From Pyrus communis (lineage: Eukaryota > Streptophyta > Magnoliopsida > Rosales > Rosaceae), in NCBI RefSeq assembly GCF_963583255.1, contig NC_084815.1:3022150-3086149 (forward strand): a DNA stretch of 64,000 bases. The letters are read 5' to 3'. The notes beneath the pieces are model-generated. The model saw only the letters and a list, made by a program, of their open reading frames with translations, ran no database searches and was not told where the DNA came from. Shown piece after piece: positions 48,873 through 62,800 of this stretch. Numbering within the stretch: the stretch's first letter is position 1; the number at the start of each line of letters is the position of its first letter. The position numbers were made by a program, and so were the translations under genes.

Positions 48873-49976
48873 GGAAGAAATCCATTCCAGATCAAAAGTA
48901 GCAGCCTGGTAAAATAGTAAATATTTTGAAATTTATTAAGAGACAAAATTACCCTCCTAACCTTTATTAATTACCGTCCAACCCAACCTATATCAAATGG
49001 CTTTCTTGCAAATAAGATGAAATCGAGTGGCAAAGATTTGATTGTAGCTAAGTTACAGTCAAATCCTTCCTCAATTTTAGAATAGATAATAAGGTTGTAC
49101 TTGAAATGTACCCTATTTCGATGGTTCCATTTAGTTTATGTATCACAACATCTAATTTTATTATATTGCATGATGTCGATGATTGTCCTGAATTAGGCCA
49201 ATGCACTTTTTGGTTTCAACCAACCAAATTGTTATGCGTTTAGCAACCTAAATATTAAAGCTACTAATTGCACATTTTAAACTTGCAAGTGCACAAGATC
49301 AAACACATAGTATAGAAAGCAAGTACGAGATCATTCCCACGAGGATTGCAGTAATATGTAACTAGAGTATGATTCCTAACAATTTAAATTAATTAATTCA
49401 CAAAACTAGCAAATATGCAAGTAAGGAAGAAATCCATTCCAGATTAAAAGTAGCAACCTGGTAAAATAGTAAATATTTTGAAATTTATTAAGAGACAAAA
49501 TTACCCTCCTAACCTTTATTAATTACCGTCCAACCCAACCTATATCAAATGGCTTTCTTGCAAATAAGATGAAATCGAGTGGCAAAGATTTGATTGTAGC
49601 TAAGTTACAGTCAAATCCTTCCTCAATTTTAGAATAGATAATAAGGTTGTACTTGAAATGTACCCTATTTCGATGGTTCCATTTAGTTTATGTATCACAA
49701 CATCTAATTTTATTATATTGCATGATGTCGATGATTGTCCTGAATTAGGCCAATGCACTTTTTGGTTTCAACCAACCAAATTGTTATGCGTTTAGCAACC
49801 TAAATATTAAAGCTACTAATTGCACATTTTAAACTCGCAAGTGCACAAGATCAAACACATAGTATTGAAAGCAAGTACGAGATCATTCCCACGAGGATTG
49901 CAGTAATATGTAACTAGAGTATGATTCCTAACAATTTAAATTAATTAATTCACAAAACTAGCAAATATGCAAGTAA
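48873..49976. repeat. Recent 552-bp tandem duplication
   Basis: 48873-49424 and 49425-49976 are near-identical head-to-tail copies, both from GGAAGAAATCCATTCC to CAAATATGCAAGTAA. I count about four substitutions (for example ATCAAAAGTAGCAGCC against ATTAAAAGTAGCAACC, and AACTTGCAAG against AACTCGCAAG), roughly 99 percent identity, so the duplication is young relative to neighbouring repeats. Confidence 0.93.
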
Positions 49977-51720
49977 AGGGTTAACAAAATAGTTTGAGAT
50001 GTCTTAAGTTTAAGCATAAAAGCACAATATAAAGAACGTAGGCAAATAAAAGTAATTGGCAATAAGGGTTTTGAAAACGATGTTTGAACGATTAGGACTT
50101 TGACTTCCATCTCTAACCTTTTTCGCCTAAGCAACCGATACACACTATGATACAAAACAGATTATTGATGCTTTACATTTGTCAATCTAAAGGCATGGTA
50201 TCTACTATTTAAGCTATTGATTTCCCTAAACAACGAATTAGGCATGGGCATCTACACTAACTTTTTTCATTCTCGAAGTATTTAGCATGGTATCTACTAA
50301 GTTGCACTCTGGGAAAGCATAATACAATGGAAATCAACAAACACATGAATCCTAGAACATGGTATCTATTCCGGCTACTCGTGATAATTAATTCCAAGAA
50401 TCGTAACTAGTTCTCTTTTTACTCGGCATAGGTACAAGATTCGATCATCCAAATTTACCCATATAACAAACTCAATTAAAAAGCTATTCTATGGTGATCA
50501 ATCATAAAATAACTCACTAAGATTGAAATTAAAACTGGAATTAATCACTAAAGTATCAACAAATTGTCTTGTAACAAAAGTGTATCGAAAATACTCAAGG
50601 AAACATGATTAGGACTTTAACCAAGTCCCAAGTATGAAATTTAGTTACTCATAATGTAAATGGGCAGCAAAGACAAACAAAACATAAAGTAAAAGGAGAA
50701 GAAGAAACTCTTTCATGACGAATTGCAGAACAGTGCTCTGGTCTTTCCTTTTTCTCCTTTTTGCTGTGGGTTGTTATTTATCTGTTTTGGTGGCTGTTGC
50801 TGCCTATCTTCTTCCCGCTCTGCTGGTTTGATTAGGGATCCTCCTGCATTCCCCTTCTAGTTGTAATCGACAAGGTAATTAGCTTTCTTTTCCTTATCAA
50901 GCTTAATGAGCCTTACAGTCTCATTATATTAAAAAGACTTTTAATTTACTTTCTCTCAGAATTTTTGTCTTTCTTCAACTGGTTAAAACTCCTAATAAAT
51001 AGGAATTTTAATCTTCATTTAATCTGCCACGTTGATATACGTTTGTAGAAAATTTCGTATTCGTGTAGCCGACCTTCATGTACTAAAATTGCCATAACCC
51101 CCTCTAGAAAAATAATATTCACAAACCGTAAAATTCTATGGAAAATAGACATCCGTGGATTTCCAAACATATATGGCACATCTCCTGGTTCTCCCGAGTC
51201 AATACAGTTTAACCCACGAACTCAGCTGATCTGCACCGACTGTGCTGATGACATAGGATTGTAAAAGCCTTTTTAAACTCTTTTTGCACTCTTTGCTTGT
51301 TACAACCTACGAAACACAAATATAATGTAAAACCTATATAGAAGAGTAAAACAAAGGTGTAAACAAGGAGAATTATTATATATATACTAGCGAATTTACG
51401 AGCATAACACAAATCGTCCAAACTCAATGGATTGTAGGAGGGTTGGTCGTTTCACACAATGCCCTAGGTTGAACATGCAAAACTTCACTATCAATTCTAA
51501 AGTTGAGGAAGGATTTGACTTTAGCTACAGTCCTGGAATTGCCCTTCAATTTCAGCTTATTTACAACAAAGCCGTCAGATTTGGGCTGGGTTGAGAGGGT
51601 TAGTATTAAAAGTTAGGAAGATAATTTTGTTTGTACATTTTGGGGCATATTAGGATGACAGACCATTAAAAGGGTTAAAGCCTGCAAGTGAATTTACATT
51701 TTGTCATTTCTACATTCCAA
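48905..51720. mobile_element. Putative TIR element with one arm duplicated
   Basis: The block at about 48948-49085 (ACAAAATTACCCTCCTAACC, then GGCTTTCTTGCAAATAAG, then CAGTCAAATCCTTCCTCAA) recurs inverted at about 51500-51640 in the same internal order, over roughly 190 bp at moderate identity. The left arm exists twice because of the 552-bp tandem duplication. The interior (49980-51450) has no coding frame; its phrase GCAAGTGCACAAGATCAAAC resembles a block seen in plant retroelement repeats. Ends and TSD are not fixed, so the class is open. Confidence 0.45.
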
Positions 51721-51803
51721 ATCCAATGACCACGATTGGAAATGGTAGAGGTTTTTTTGTCATTCAGGATTTGGGAGGCTGGGTGAATTAATATCATCAT
51801 CAA

Positions 51804-51829
51804 CAATATATATATATATATATATATTT
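51804..51829. repeat. (AT)n microsatellite
   Basis: About twelve AT dinucleotides just before the intact repeat copy B. Confidence 0.85.
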
Positions 51830-51838
51830 TAAATATGG

Positions 51839-52235
51839 AGAATCATCTGTCAATAAAAAAGTCATCTCCTATCTTATTTTGATGTTTACTTTTAACAATA
51901 TTCATTGATAAAAACATTCGCTCAATGACTGTAGTAGAAACCGGAAAAGTCCACTAAGCAAAACAATCAATAAATCAAAGGGTAGTATGTTGACTTTCTT
52001 GTTACAACATAAATCAAACTTAGAAGTAATATGCTAAAAACTATGATGGCTACACACATGTTCCCAAACGATTTCATTCTTAAGTATCTTGTGGCTTCAA
52101 AATACTAAAAATTATCGATGGTTTATATAAATACATAATAAGTAAAAAAATAAATATATTTTTGCAAAACTTGAGTTCTTTGTGCTCAAATAGATTTCAT
52201 TATGCTCATCCTAAAAACCATTTCTCTAAATTGAA
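51839..52235. repeat. Intact repeat copy B (empty site of the solo LTR)
   Basis: It matches 43049-43127 joined to 45656-45985 with scattered substitutions; the join falls at GATAAAAACATTCGC, where copy A carries the 2.5-kb LTR. It is non-coding, and its own origin is unknown. Confidence 0.85.
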
Positions 52236-53614
52236 ACCATTTCTCTAAAATTTTAGTAAAAATTTTAATAAAATTGTCACAGTCCAAAGGGAACAAAGTT
52301 TTCAATATCGTACATTTTGACTATGCAACAACTTTACCACAACAGAAACAACTGCCTTTCCTTCACTAGAGACATCCAATCTTGGGTTGTCAATCTTCGT
52401 GTTTAGACAATTTGATGACTAAACAATCTCATATTTTTTGTAGAGATGATCCTTAAAAAATATTTTATAATACAAGCAGTTTCGGTCATAAATATAAATT
52501 TTTGTAAATCGGCTATGTAGTAAATTGAGAAGAAACTCCACCTCATTTCATCATGTTATGATGTTTAAATAAAAAAAATTTATTCTAAGACCATCTCCAA
52601 TCTTGGGTTAAAACCTAAAATTTTTAACCAAAATTATTTAGGTTTGAAGTTTTAATCTAGAAACAGTTTTTTTCTACTCCAACCTTTATGGGTTAAACTT
52701 TTAGTCCAAGGTTATAAAAAAAATGAATTTAGGATATTATTCTTCTTAAAGTAACTTTTTAATAAAAAATATTATGTAGACTACATAATTTAATTTTATG
52801 AATATTTTAAACTAAAAATATTTAGATTCTGATTGAAAAATCACTAAACCTACCTTGAAACTTGTGGAACACTATGAAAGAATCTTTTTTTAATTATTTT
52901 AGACATTAAATTTAAATTTGAACTTTTAGATCTTTTTTAATACCATTAGATTTGATCTTATTAAATCATAACAGTTGGATTCAATAAATTTATAATATAA
53001 AATTAAAAAAATACACATATATGGTAGGCAGGCCTACTAGACTAAATTTTCCCTAAAACTCATATTTGACACAGTTAGAGCAATTATGGGAGATTTAGAA
53101 TCTAAATTTTGAGTTTTATTCAAAGAGTTCGGAAGGTCTAAAACAAGTAAATTAAAATAAACATATGGGCTTCCCCACCGACAAACCCAATAAGCCCTAG
53201 AATTGCACAACCCAAATACCGAAAACAGGAGAAGTTTAACGGTACTATTTATTTTAATAAAAAAACATATTTTTATACTAAAAAATTAATCCGAATACCA
53301 TTTATTTTATCTTTTATTTTATTCTCGTTAAAATTTAAAAATTTCAATCTATTTTCCTCAAAACCAAAAACGGGGAGCAAAAGCTCATTAGAACAGTACA
53401 TACAACAAAACGAAGTCGTACTAGCTCTTCTGAGTTCTGTATGCAGATTTCATTTGCCAGAAGCGCTCTTCTGCGATCTTCCATTGACGCTCGGGATCTT
53501 AGCGAGCCAAACCCACGCCTGACTCACCCCGACCCGCGTCGACCCGGTGAGTGACTCAGTTCCGTCATTCACCCCGAGTCACCGTCACCAATTCCACCGC
53601 GCATTTCCAGAGAA
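52236..53614. other. AT-rich intergenic DNA and TRAPPC8 promoter/leader
   Basis: 52236-53150 has only degraded repeats; 52588-52625 (ACCATCTCCAATCTTGGGTTAAAACC) looks like the end of a MITE whose partner end I could not pair. From about 53150 the base composition becomes more balanced, and 53440-53614 is likely the TRAPPC8 leader. No TATA box was assigned. Confidence 0.35.
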
Positions 53615-53824
53615 ATGGTGGATCCGGCGAATACGCCACTTGGCAGAATGCTATTGGAAGAGATCACTCCCGTTGTCATGGTGCTCCGTACGCCCCTCGT
53701 CGAAGAAGCCTGCCTCAAGAACGGCCTCACCTTAGTCCAAATGCTCAAGCCCTTCTGCGTCTTCAACAACATCGACGGTGAACCCCACCCGCTTATTTCT
53801 CACTTCCCTACTAATTTGTGCATT

Positions 53825-53863
<39 letters not shown>

Positions 53864-56800
53864 GGGTTACTGAGGGTGGAATTTGAGTGGAAATTAAGAT
53901 TTTTGTGTTTCGGTGCAGTGCCTGTGCGGACTGCGAGTGATCAACCCTACAGGCTTCAGAAGTTCGGATTGCGGTTGTTTTATGAGTTGGATATTCGGCA
54001 ACCGAATTTGGAGGTAATTTTTCGATTGTGCTGTTTGGTTGCTGTGAAAATGTGGGAACTGATTAAGATTTTCATTAAAACTTGGGAAAGTACGAACCTT
54101 CACTTCAGTTGGAGTAGGATTGTGTGAATTAGTTGAAATCCCGGATAATAGATATGTGAAAGATTCAAAATTTGAGCTAGTTTCGCTCAATTTTTCTGGG
54201 CTACTAATTTGACTAGTGGATATTAGTAGCCTACTAGGCTGGCCCATATAAACATCTGACTTGATTTTGAAATGATGGACATTTACCGAGAGATGGGAAA
54301 GGGAAAAGGGAAAAAGGACTATAATTGTTAGATATTTAGTATACAGAGTAAGCATTAGGAAGATACATAAGCTCGAGTTGAAACAATTACAAGTTTGACT
54401 TGTTAAATGTTCAAATGTTCCTCGTTGGTCAGTTCAATCTATTATGTACTCCGTGTTGCTCTGTCCATAATGACATGTTTCTCAGTGAAACAAAAGGAGA
54501 AAAAAAAAGTATCCTGTTGGAGTTTAGGTGGGTTTTGGTATTTGAATATTAGATCTGTTTTGCACATGCAGTTTTATAGTTAAAGGTTAATTTCCTATTG
54601 GATGCCGAACTGTTAGAGCCTGATATATATTGTTTAACTTCACCTAGGTAGCAAAAGAGAGGTTGAAACAAGTCATAAACCAGGCGGCGGATAAAGATCT
54701 TTCTGAATTGTGCTCAGACCTGCCTCAGATTGATAATGCATTATCCAGTAAGTAATATTCCTTATATAGATCCGTGGTTGACATTCAGCTCTCAAGGGAG
54801 TTGTGTTGTACCTAACTAATTTCTTTTATTCTTATTTTTAAAATTTATGAAATGGATTGAGCAATTATCTTTCTTAGGCTATTCTATGCACCTGTGTTAC
54901 TTGTATAATTGAAATTGAAATGAATTCTTTTTTACCCAGATCTACAGCTTTAACTATGATTATGGCTTTCCTTTGCAGTATCGGAATCTGAAGTTCTACC
55001 ATCATGGTTTCAGTTTTTCAACAAAGAGCTTGTACATAGCGTCTCTTTTTCAGACCATGAAGCTTTTGATCATCCTGTGGCATGTAAGGTGTTGAAACTT
55101 ATAAAGTACCTATTCTTTTGCCTATCTAGTTACAATTTTAATGACAAAGCTGAAAAAGTCTGGTCCATGCCGTAGTCATAGAATCATAGTTCTCAAAATG
55201 CTGTTTTCTTTTTGGGGTATTGGTTGGGTTCAGTTGTAACTATATTGTTTGGTTTTACTTGCAGGTCTCATTGTAGTTTCTTCAAAGGATGATCAGCCTA
55301 TCAACAGATTTGTTGACCTCTTTAACACCAAGAAGTTGCCCTCCCTTCTTACTAATGGGGCAATGGACCCAAAGATTTTGAAGCATTATTTACTAGTGCA
55401 TGATAAACAAGATGGCCCTTTAGAGAAGTATTTACCTTTCTGGCCCTCTAATCATGTTAGAAAGCAAATAAAGAATCTGCATGGCCATAAATTTTTTATA
55501 CCTTTTGGTCAGAACTTAGCAAATTAATTCGTGTACATATTTGACTGAATTTAGTAAATATAAGGAGGTAAGGTACTAACGAGTATTTTCATACCGTCAA
55601 GGTACATGGAGTTGAAACAAGGTAAGACAACGTTGATAATCCAAGTAGTCTTCTTAGTTCTTATTAACTTTATTAGAATTATTGATCCTCATAATCAAGA
55701 TGTTCAAGAGTGTTATGGTGGATATCAATATTCAGGATAAGGGTGTCCCTGGTTTGGGTCTGAGGTGCGAAGCTAGTGGGTTGTTTTGATTTATCTTGGG
55801 CTCCCTTTGGAGTGTAATCCATGCTTTCTGAAATTCTGGGATTATCAATTGTAAAAATTCTGGGAATGTCAGTGCTTGCCTAGAGGTTGTAGCCTCATGC
55901 TCATGCAGTCAGTCTTATATACTATTCCTACCAATTTCATGTCTATGTTCAGACTCCCAAAAAGCTAACAAAATCCTAGAGAGATTTTCTAAAGGATAGA
56001 GATTTGAAACCTTCAGCTTAGGCGGTCCTCTCTTAGGGAAATGGATGATCTTCTCATAAGTAGGATTCATGGTTTTGTTCTGTCATTTATAAGTGTTTTC
56101 TGCAATATAATTGGTGAAGGATTGTTGAAAGTCTTAGGTGTTTTTTCCAGCTGTTTGTGCTGGTGTTTCTATGTTTTAGCTTTTTAAGTCCTGATTGTTT
56201 TCTGTGATCTGGTTTGACCTTCTTGACTAACCTCTTTGTTTGTTTCCTTCCTGTGATATTAATACACTTGTTTCTTTATAGTAAAAAAAGGATTGTTCAG
56301 TTCCTAATTTATAGTTGGGGTTCAAGTTAGTGGTGGGGAATGGAATATGAGTAGATCTTGGTAGAAGTTTGTCTTGGAGGTGTACATCATAGTCCAAAGA
56401 AACCGTCTCATTGGTGCCTTGCTTTAGAGATGCCGAGTGTATTGGTCATATCTTCCTGCATTGTCCTTTTATCACTCATATTGGAGGGGAGGTTGCTTTA
56501 GGTGTTTGGGATTGTGGGTGTGCTGCCTAGAGATTGCTACTCCTTATTTGGGGAGTCTCATATTGGAGTTATTTCAAATGAAAGTTTGAATTTTGTGGTG
56601 ATGTCATGTTTGGCAATTTTGTGAACTCTTTGGGTGGAAGAAACAATAGGATCTTTTATTGTGGCCTTTTTGTTTTTGGACATTTTGTTTCTATTTCCTT
56701 GTACTTATTTCTTCTCTTATTTTTTTCAAAAATCTTGTATTTGGATGAAGGCTAATAGAAATAGTAACTTTAGATAATCAAAGTTGACAACAATAGAAAA

Positions 56801-59800
56801 TTGATATTGTTGGAGTCTTATTCTTTTTGCAGGGCAACTAAAATTTTAACTGAAATGAGGAGCACTTTTGGCTCTGACTGTCAGTTACTGTGCATTAATT
56901 CTTCTCAAGATGGTGTGGTTGAACATCAAGATTATCCCTGGGTGCTTTATGTAAGCTATTCTGAAGTCCTCTGTTTTTACCTTGTTCTGTAGGTTTATCT
57001 GATGGTATTGTTATATAAAATTGTTAGATGAGGTATAGCTGAGGCTCTATGCTTGTGTATTTTATGGACAGAAATTTGAAGATTTACCTAGTCAGCCGCT
57101 TCGTTGCTTCCTTAATATTGAGGATTTTAATGAGGTAAAGTACTTTTTGTTGCTCATTATCAAATGTTCTTATAATCCTATGTTAGGTTGATAATTAAAA
57201 TTTTCTGCTGACGTAAGAATTTTTACCATGATATCCAATTTGTACAAACTGGGACAGATAAAAGACCTGATGCAAGATTTATCAACTAAACACATTATTC
57301 CCTACATGGAGCAAAAAATACGTTTGCTCAATCAGCAGGCATGTATCTCGACAATATTTCCTTCAGTTTCTGAGTACTTACTTTCTAGTGTACAATTGGT
57401 CCAATCCTTTCTTTATTTTTACTTTCAGTATTTGCACACTTATATGTGTAAAACTATATTATGTCTGATTCTGTGGCTTTCAGGTTGCTGCAACAAGGAA
57501 AGGTTTTAGGAACCAAATAAAAAATCTATGGTGGAGAAAAGGAAAAGATGATGTGGTGGATTCTCCCAGTGGCCCTACGTATGCTGTACAATTAATTTTA
57601 TTTCATTATTATTTTGTTACTTAGTGTTCTTTGTTGTATCCTTTTATTTTACTAATAGGCAGTTTACATTCCATGTTTTAGGTACACCTTTAGCTCCATT
57701 GAATCCCAAATTAGAGTTTTGGGTGATTATGCCTTCATGCTACGTGATTATGAACTTGCATTGTCGAATTATCGCCTAATATCCACAGATTACAAGCTTG
57801 ACAAAGCCTGGAAACGCTATGCTGGCGTACAGGTGGGTTTAATGGCTTCTGGATTCTTTTTTGGATTTTCATTTTACCCCTCTGCTTATGTATTCCTACA
57901 TTTGATTCTCTCTCTTGGCTAAAAGGTCTTTATTTTGTTTTGTGAATGTTCCTGTGGTGTAACAAAGCTCACTTATTTCATTTGTTCTTGCAGGAAATGA
58001 TGGGGCTTGCATATTTCATGTCAGACCAGTCAAGAAAGGATGCAGAGTATTGCATGGAAAACGCATTTACTACCTATTTAGTATGTATATTTTTTATTTT
58101 CCTGTTTGGTTTGAGATTAAGGCCTTGTTTGGTACACATGATTGGATTGGAATAGATAAGACACCATTTTAAAGGTATGTTGAAAGAAGAAATTAAAAAA
58201 ATTGTGACCAACATAGAGGTAGGATAAGGATTACCCAAGAAGAAAAGTTATCCATTCTAATCCTCCCAGGATTAGATGGGAGAAGTTTTCGTCGCGTCCA
58301 ATCCTCTTCTAATCTCCTCACAATGAAAAATCATTCTCATCTACCTTCAATATGCCTTGAATTTAGACAGTTAGCCCTTCCAATCCAATCCTTAAACCAA
58401 ACGAGCCCTGAAACATGTTTGCGACGCCGAATGCCCTTGAGGAATAGGTATAACATGACATTACCCAATGCCTCTCTCAATCTCAGGGATAAAAGCTTTT
58501 GGTAAGGTCATGTAGATACTAGTGAACCAAATTGCAGGTCTGTAGTCCATGACTTCAACAAATGGAGTTTTAGGAATCAAGCATATTTTAATGGCATTAG
58601 CGTTCATATCACAACCCCTCTCTTAAAATACTTAAAATATTTTGTTAGATGATTAGTCTATAGTCACAGGCCAACAATCTTGAGAAGCTGTCATGGAAAA
58701 CCCACCCAACCAAAGGCACTTATCCTTCCATAGTTAAACAGAACTTTACAAGTTTCATCTTTCTTAAAAGGCCTTGCAACCAATAGATTCTCAACAAAGA
58801 AGCTGCATGCTTCAATTACAATTCCATTTTTTATCTCAATAGATTCTCAGGTTTGCATTTGCATGATTGTTTTGTATTTTTTTCTGGAAAGCAACTGGCT
58901 AAATTGGCAAATGTTTGAGGCTGTTGACTTGTATTATAATATCCACTTGCAGCTCCCCCATATCTTTCCCTCTGGTTTATCTCTTCCAAATTTCTTACAC
59001 ATTTTTTTGGTATCCAAGCAGAAAGTTGCACCATCTAGCCAGCAAAACGCAACTAGGTGTGGTCTTTGGTGGGTGGAGATGTTGAAGGCACGACATCAGT
59101 ATAAAGAGGCTGCAACTGTTTACTTCCGTGTTTGTACGGAGGTACTGCCTATTTTTCAATTTAATAAGCCACGAGAACATTTTTCTTACTCCTGAGTCCT
59201 GACCAATTCTTTTTTTGGAGCTGCTACATTGTGCTATAATGGTTGAGCAAGGGTCTTACTGCTACCTTTTCAATATAATCAGTTAGGAGGTCTTTTTTTT
59301 CTTATTCCTGACTAATTCTTTGTTAGGAGCCACTGTATTCCGCTGTAATGCTTGAGCAAGCGTCTTATTGTTACTTGCTGTCTAGACCACCTATGTTGCA
59401 CAAATATGGATTTCATCTTGTTCTTTCTGGTGACCGTTACAAGAAATCTGATCAGGTAGCTATTCTTTAGGTTGTTCAACTTAACTTAATAAATGCTGCA
59501 TCTTTTGAAAAAGATTTCTTGCCTTGAGCCATCCAGGTCAAACATGCAATTCGCACATATAGAGGTGCCATGTCTGTGTATACAGGAACTACGTGGAGCC
59601 ATATCAAAGACCATGTTCATTTCCATATTGGACAGTAAGTTATATGGACTTAGATGCGGCTTTAATTTGTATGTAGTTTTGTATGCCAGCTTCTTTTCTT
59701 ACAATCTGTAGCGTTTTTTCATACAATTTCTGTGATTTAGGTGGTATGCTCTTCTTGGGCTATATGATTTGGCTGCAAATCATGTGATGGAGGTCCTGGC

Positions 59801-62800
59801 TTGTGGTCATCAGTCCAAGAAAACGCAGGAGTTATTCCTGAGAGACTTCCTTCAAATTGTTCAGGTCAGCACTAGTACCCTTTGTATTCTATGCTTGATT
59901 GAGGAGAAGGAAAAAGTGCAAGGTCCTTAAAAGTAATTTGCATTTGCTCGAAAAAAAAAGAAGGAAATATTAACTTTCATTTCAGATCTCAAGGTATAAT
60001 CTGGTTTGGCTTTGACATTTTACTTTCATCACCCTGCATTCAAAATGAGTTTAACTTTAATGTCATATTTTTAGTTCTTTGAAAGCATGTGTACGACTTT
60101 TTTTCTTATCCCCACCTAGGGTGGGCTACAATGTTAGGTGATTCTCTCCACCCACAGAGTCTGTAAAGTTAAATATGATCCTGACAGGAAACATAATAAC
60201 TTCTCAGGCCCTCTGGGCATCCACTGACATATTCAAATTGCTATGGAAGTTTTAGCAACTTCTGGAGCAAAAATTAGTAGACTGTTAAGGCACCCTTTTA
60301 TTTTTTGCACTTTTTGCTTACATTATATTTTTTAGATTAAACAATTAAAATTTCTTAAAAAGCTTTTAAGCAATCTACATGACTTCAGCTAGGTTTTGCT
60401 GCAAACTAACTGAGGTTTCTCTTGGATTATATAGAAAACAGGGAAAACATTTGAAGTATCAAAGCTTCAATTGCCGGAGATCAATATTTCATCTCTTAGG
60501 GTAATTTTTGAGGATCATCGGACCTATGCATCATCTGCAGCTGTAAGTTGTATTCCCTTTCTATGTTATAAATGTTCTATTCAATCCTCCTCCTTTTCTC
60601 TCTGTTTCCTTGTTTTTTCAATGACGACTTCCTCCTAATTTTATTATTTCTTTCTCTCATTTGATGGAGCTATTAGTAGGCTGGTAAGTTTAGTTGTAGA
60701 ATATGAGGATGGTGTTCTTATTGGAAATAAGGGTTGCACTCCCTTATGAAAAAAATATATGGATGTTGCTGTTTCAGTAATTTTGTTACAACATTTCAGT
60801 GGAACAGAAGTAGTTAGAAATATGCCTGCTCTTGTAAACCTCGAGGGGCTTTCCATGTTAATGCATACATTCCCAGGGTGCATAAAGTTTTTGAATGAGG
60901 TTACAAATTGTTAAGTGTAGAGATTGCCACTATGTACAGCACAATATGATTGGGTAAATTAATGATTTACAAATTAACTGTTTATTCTTTATGGACATAT
61001 TCTGTTTTGTAGCCTTACCAAATTGTGTACTGATATTTTGGGAACTTCAAGAAAAGAATTTTGAGAGTGCTGTGTAGAAAATTCAATGTGGTAAACATAG
61101 TATGATGTATTAATGAGCATGAATTACTCATGAAAACTCACGTAATTTGTGTTTTGATCACAGCCGCCGATAATGCGATCATACCTATTGTATTCCTTTT
61201 AACTTATGTGTGATGCTGATGAGAAGCTTTTCTTTCTCATGGACTTTCTTGAATGTTTCTTTAAGGTGGTTTAGACTGGCTTGTAATTGGCATTGTTGTG
61301 TTTCTAAACATTCCAGGCAAGTGTCAAGGAAAGAATATGGGTCTCCTTAGAGGAGGAAATGATTCCAAATTTGTCCACCGCCAGAACTAATTGGTTGGAG
61401 TTACAATCAAAGCTTATCCCAAAGAAGTACAAAGAGTCAAATGTTTGTGTTGCAGGAGGTATGAACACGAACAATATATGAAGTTGCATGATTAGTACTT
61501 TATATATTAAATTGCATCCTTCTAAGGATTAATGCACATCCTTCTTTTCATTGATATTGAAGACAGAGTATGTTGTAGGGTTATTATACGCTCAGTTGAT
61601 AACTTGATATACATTTCTTGAAATTTTGTTCTTCATTACCATATGCAGAAGCTGTCAGGGTTGATATTGAATTAAAAAATCCGTTGCAAATCCCCCTCCC
61701 TTTGTCTAGTGTTTCCCTATTATGCGAGCTTTCTGCTGTCTCTGATGAAATGAAATCCGGTAACTACCCCACAGAAACACAATTTAACTCTTCAAGTTGA
61801 TTATTGGCAAGAACATGTCACAATCATTGGCTGATCAGTTTGTGATGATGCAGATGCAAGTAGCTCGTTAGTGGAGATTCAGGATGGAGAATCTGCTAGT
61901 TTAATTCATAGGTGTGTACATGGCTGTTTAGAATTGCTTTGAGTATTGTCAAAGGCATTGGTGAGGTACTCAGTGCAATGCGACTCTAAAATGCCTTTGG
62001 GCCACTACTAGCATCTTATCAATGACTTCTCTTGCATTACTGGGCATGAGCTGTTTTGTTGATGGATTGATAGTTTTTCTTTTTTCTTGGAATACTTACT
62101 AGCCAAAGTTATCTTTTAATGACTCTGTAAGGTCTCAATCAAGACAATCACTGAAAGTTTGAGGAGTTCCTTTGGAGAGAAATCTCATGTTTCCATTCCT
62201 CTTCTCTTTTTGGCAAGACTTGTATCAACCTGTAGTAATATTATCATTCATATGGCTGCCTGCATGCCTTTATACTACACAACTAGTTGATTTTTATTTT
62301 TTATTAGTTTTTAATATGGACCAGTTTGTTGTGTTTGTAAAATGAGTTTTTGCTTTTCTAAGTTTGGGCCTTATAGTGGTGCTTGTGGGCTTCACTATTG
62401 CATGATTTTACTGGATTTTAGGCTTAATAAGCCAGCCTATTTGGGGCTTAACCATAACCAGTGTATAATTCTTGTTGTAGAACTTTGTGTCCGTAATGCT
62501 TACTCTTAAATGCTTTGATAATTACGCTTTGGCCTTGAAAACATTCTGTACTTGTCTATATCAATATCCCTATCTCGGTTCTTATCATGTTTGCATACTT
62601 AATTTTTGCAGGGATGTGAACTTTGAGAGTTCTTTATTTTCTTTGTCTGATGTGGACTTTTCATTAGCAGGAGGTGAAACAATTGTGGTGAGTACTTCAT
62701 TTGAGTTGTTAAAGTATTGCAGAATGAAGTGTAATAAGATCATCCATAAATTTGAAGTAATTATGACTTTCCTTTTGCAAAATTTTAGAATCACAGAGTA

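Noticed and set aside
52570..53140. Candidate MITE starting ACCATCTCCAATC
   Set aside because: I could not pair a convincing right terminal repeat or target duplication.
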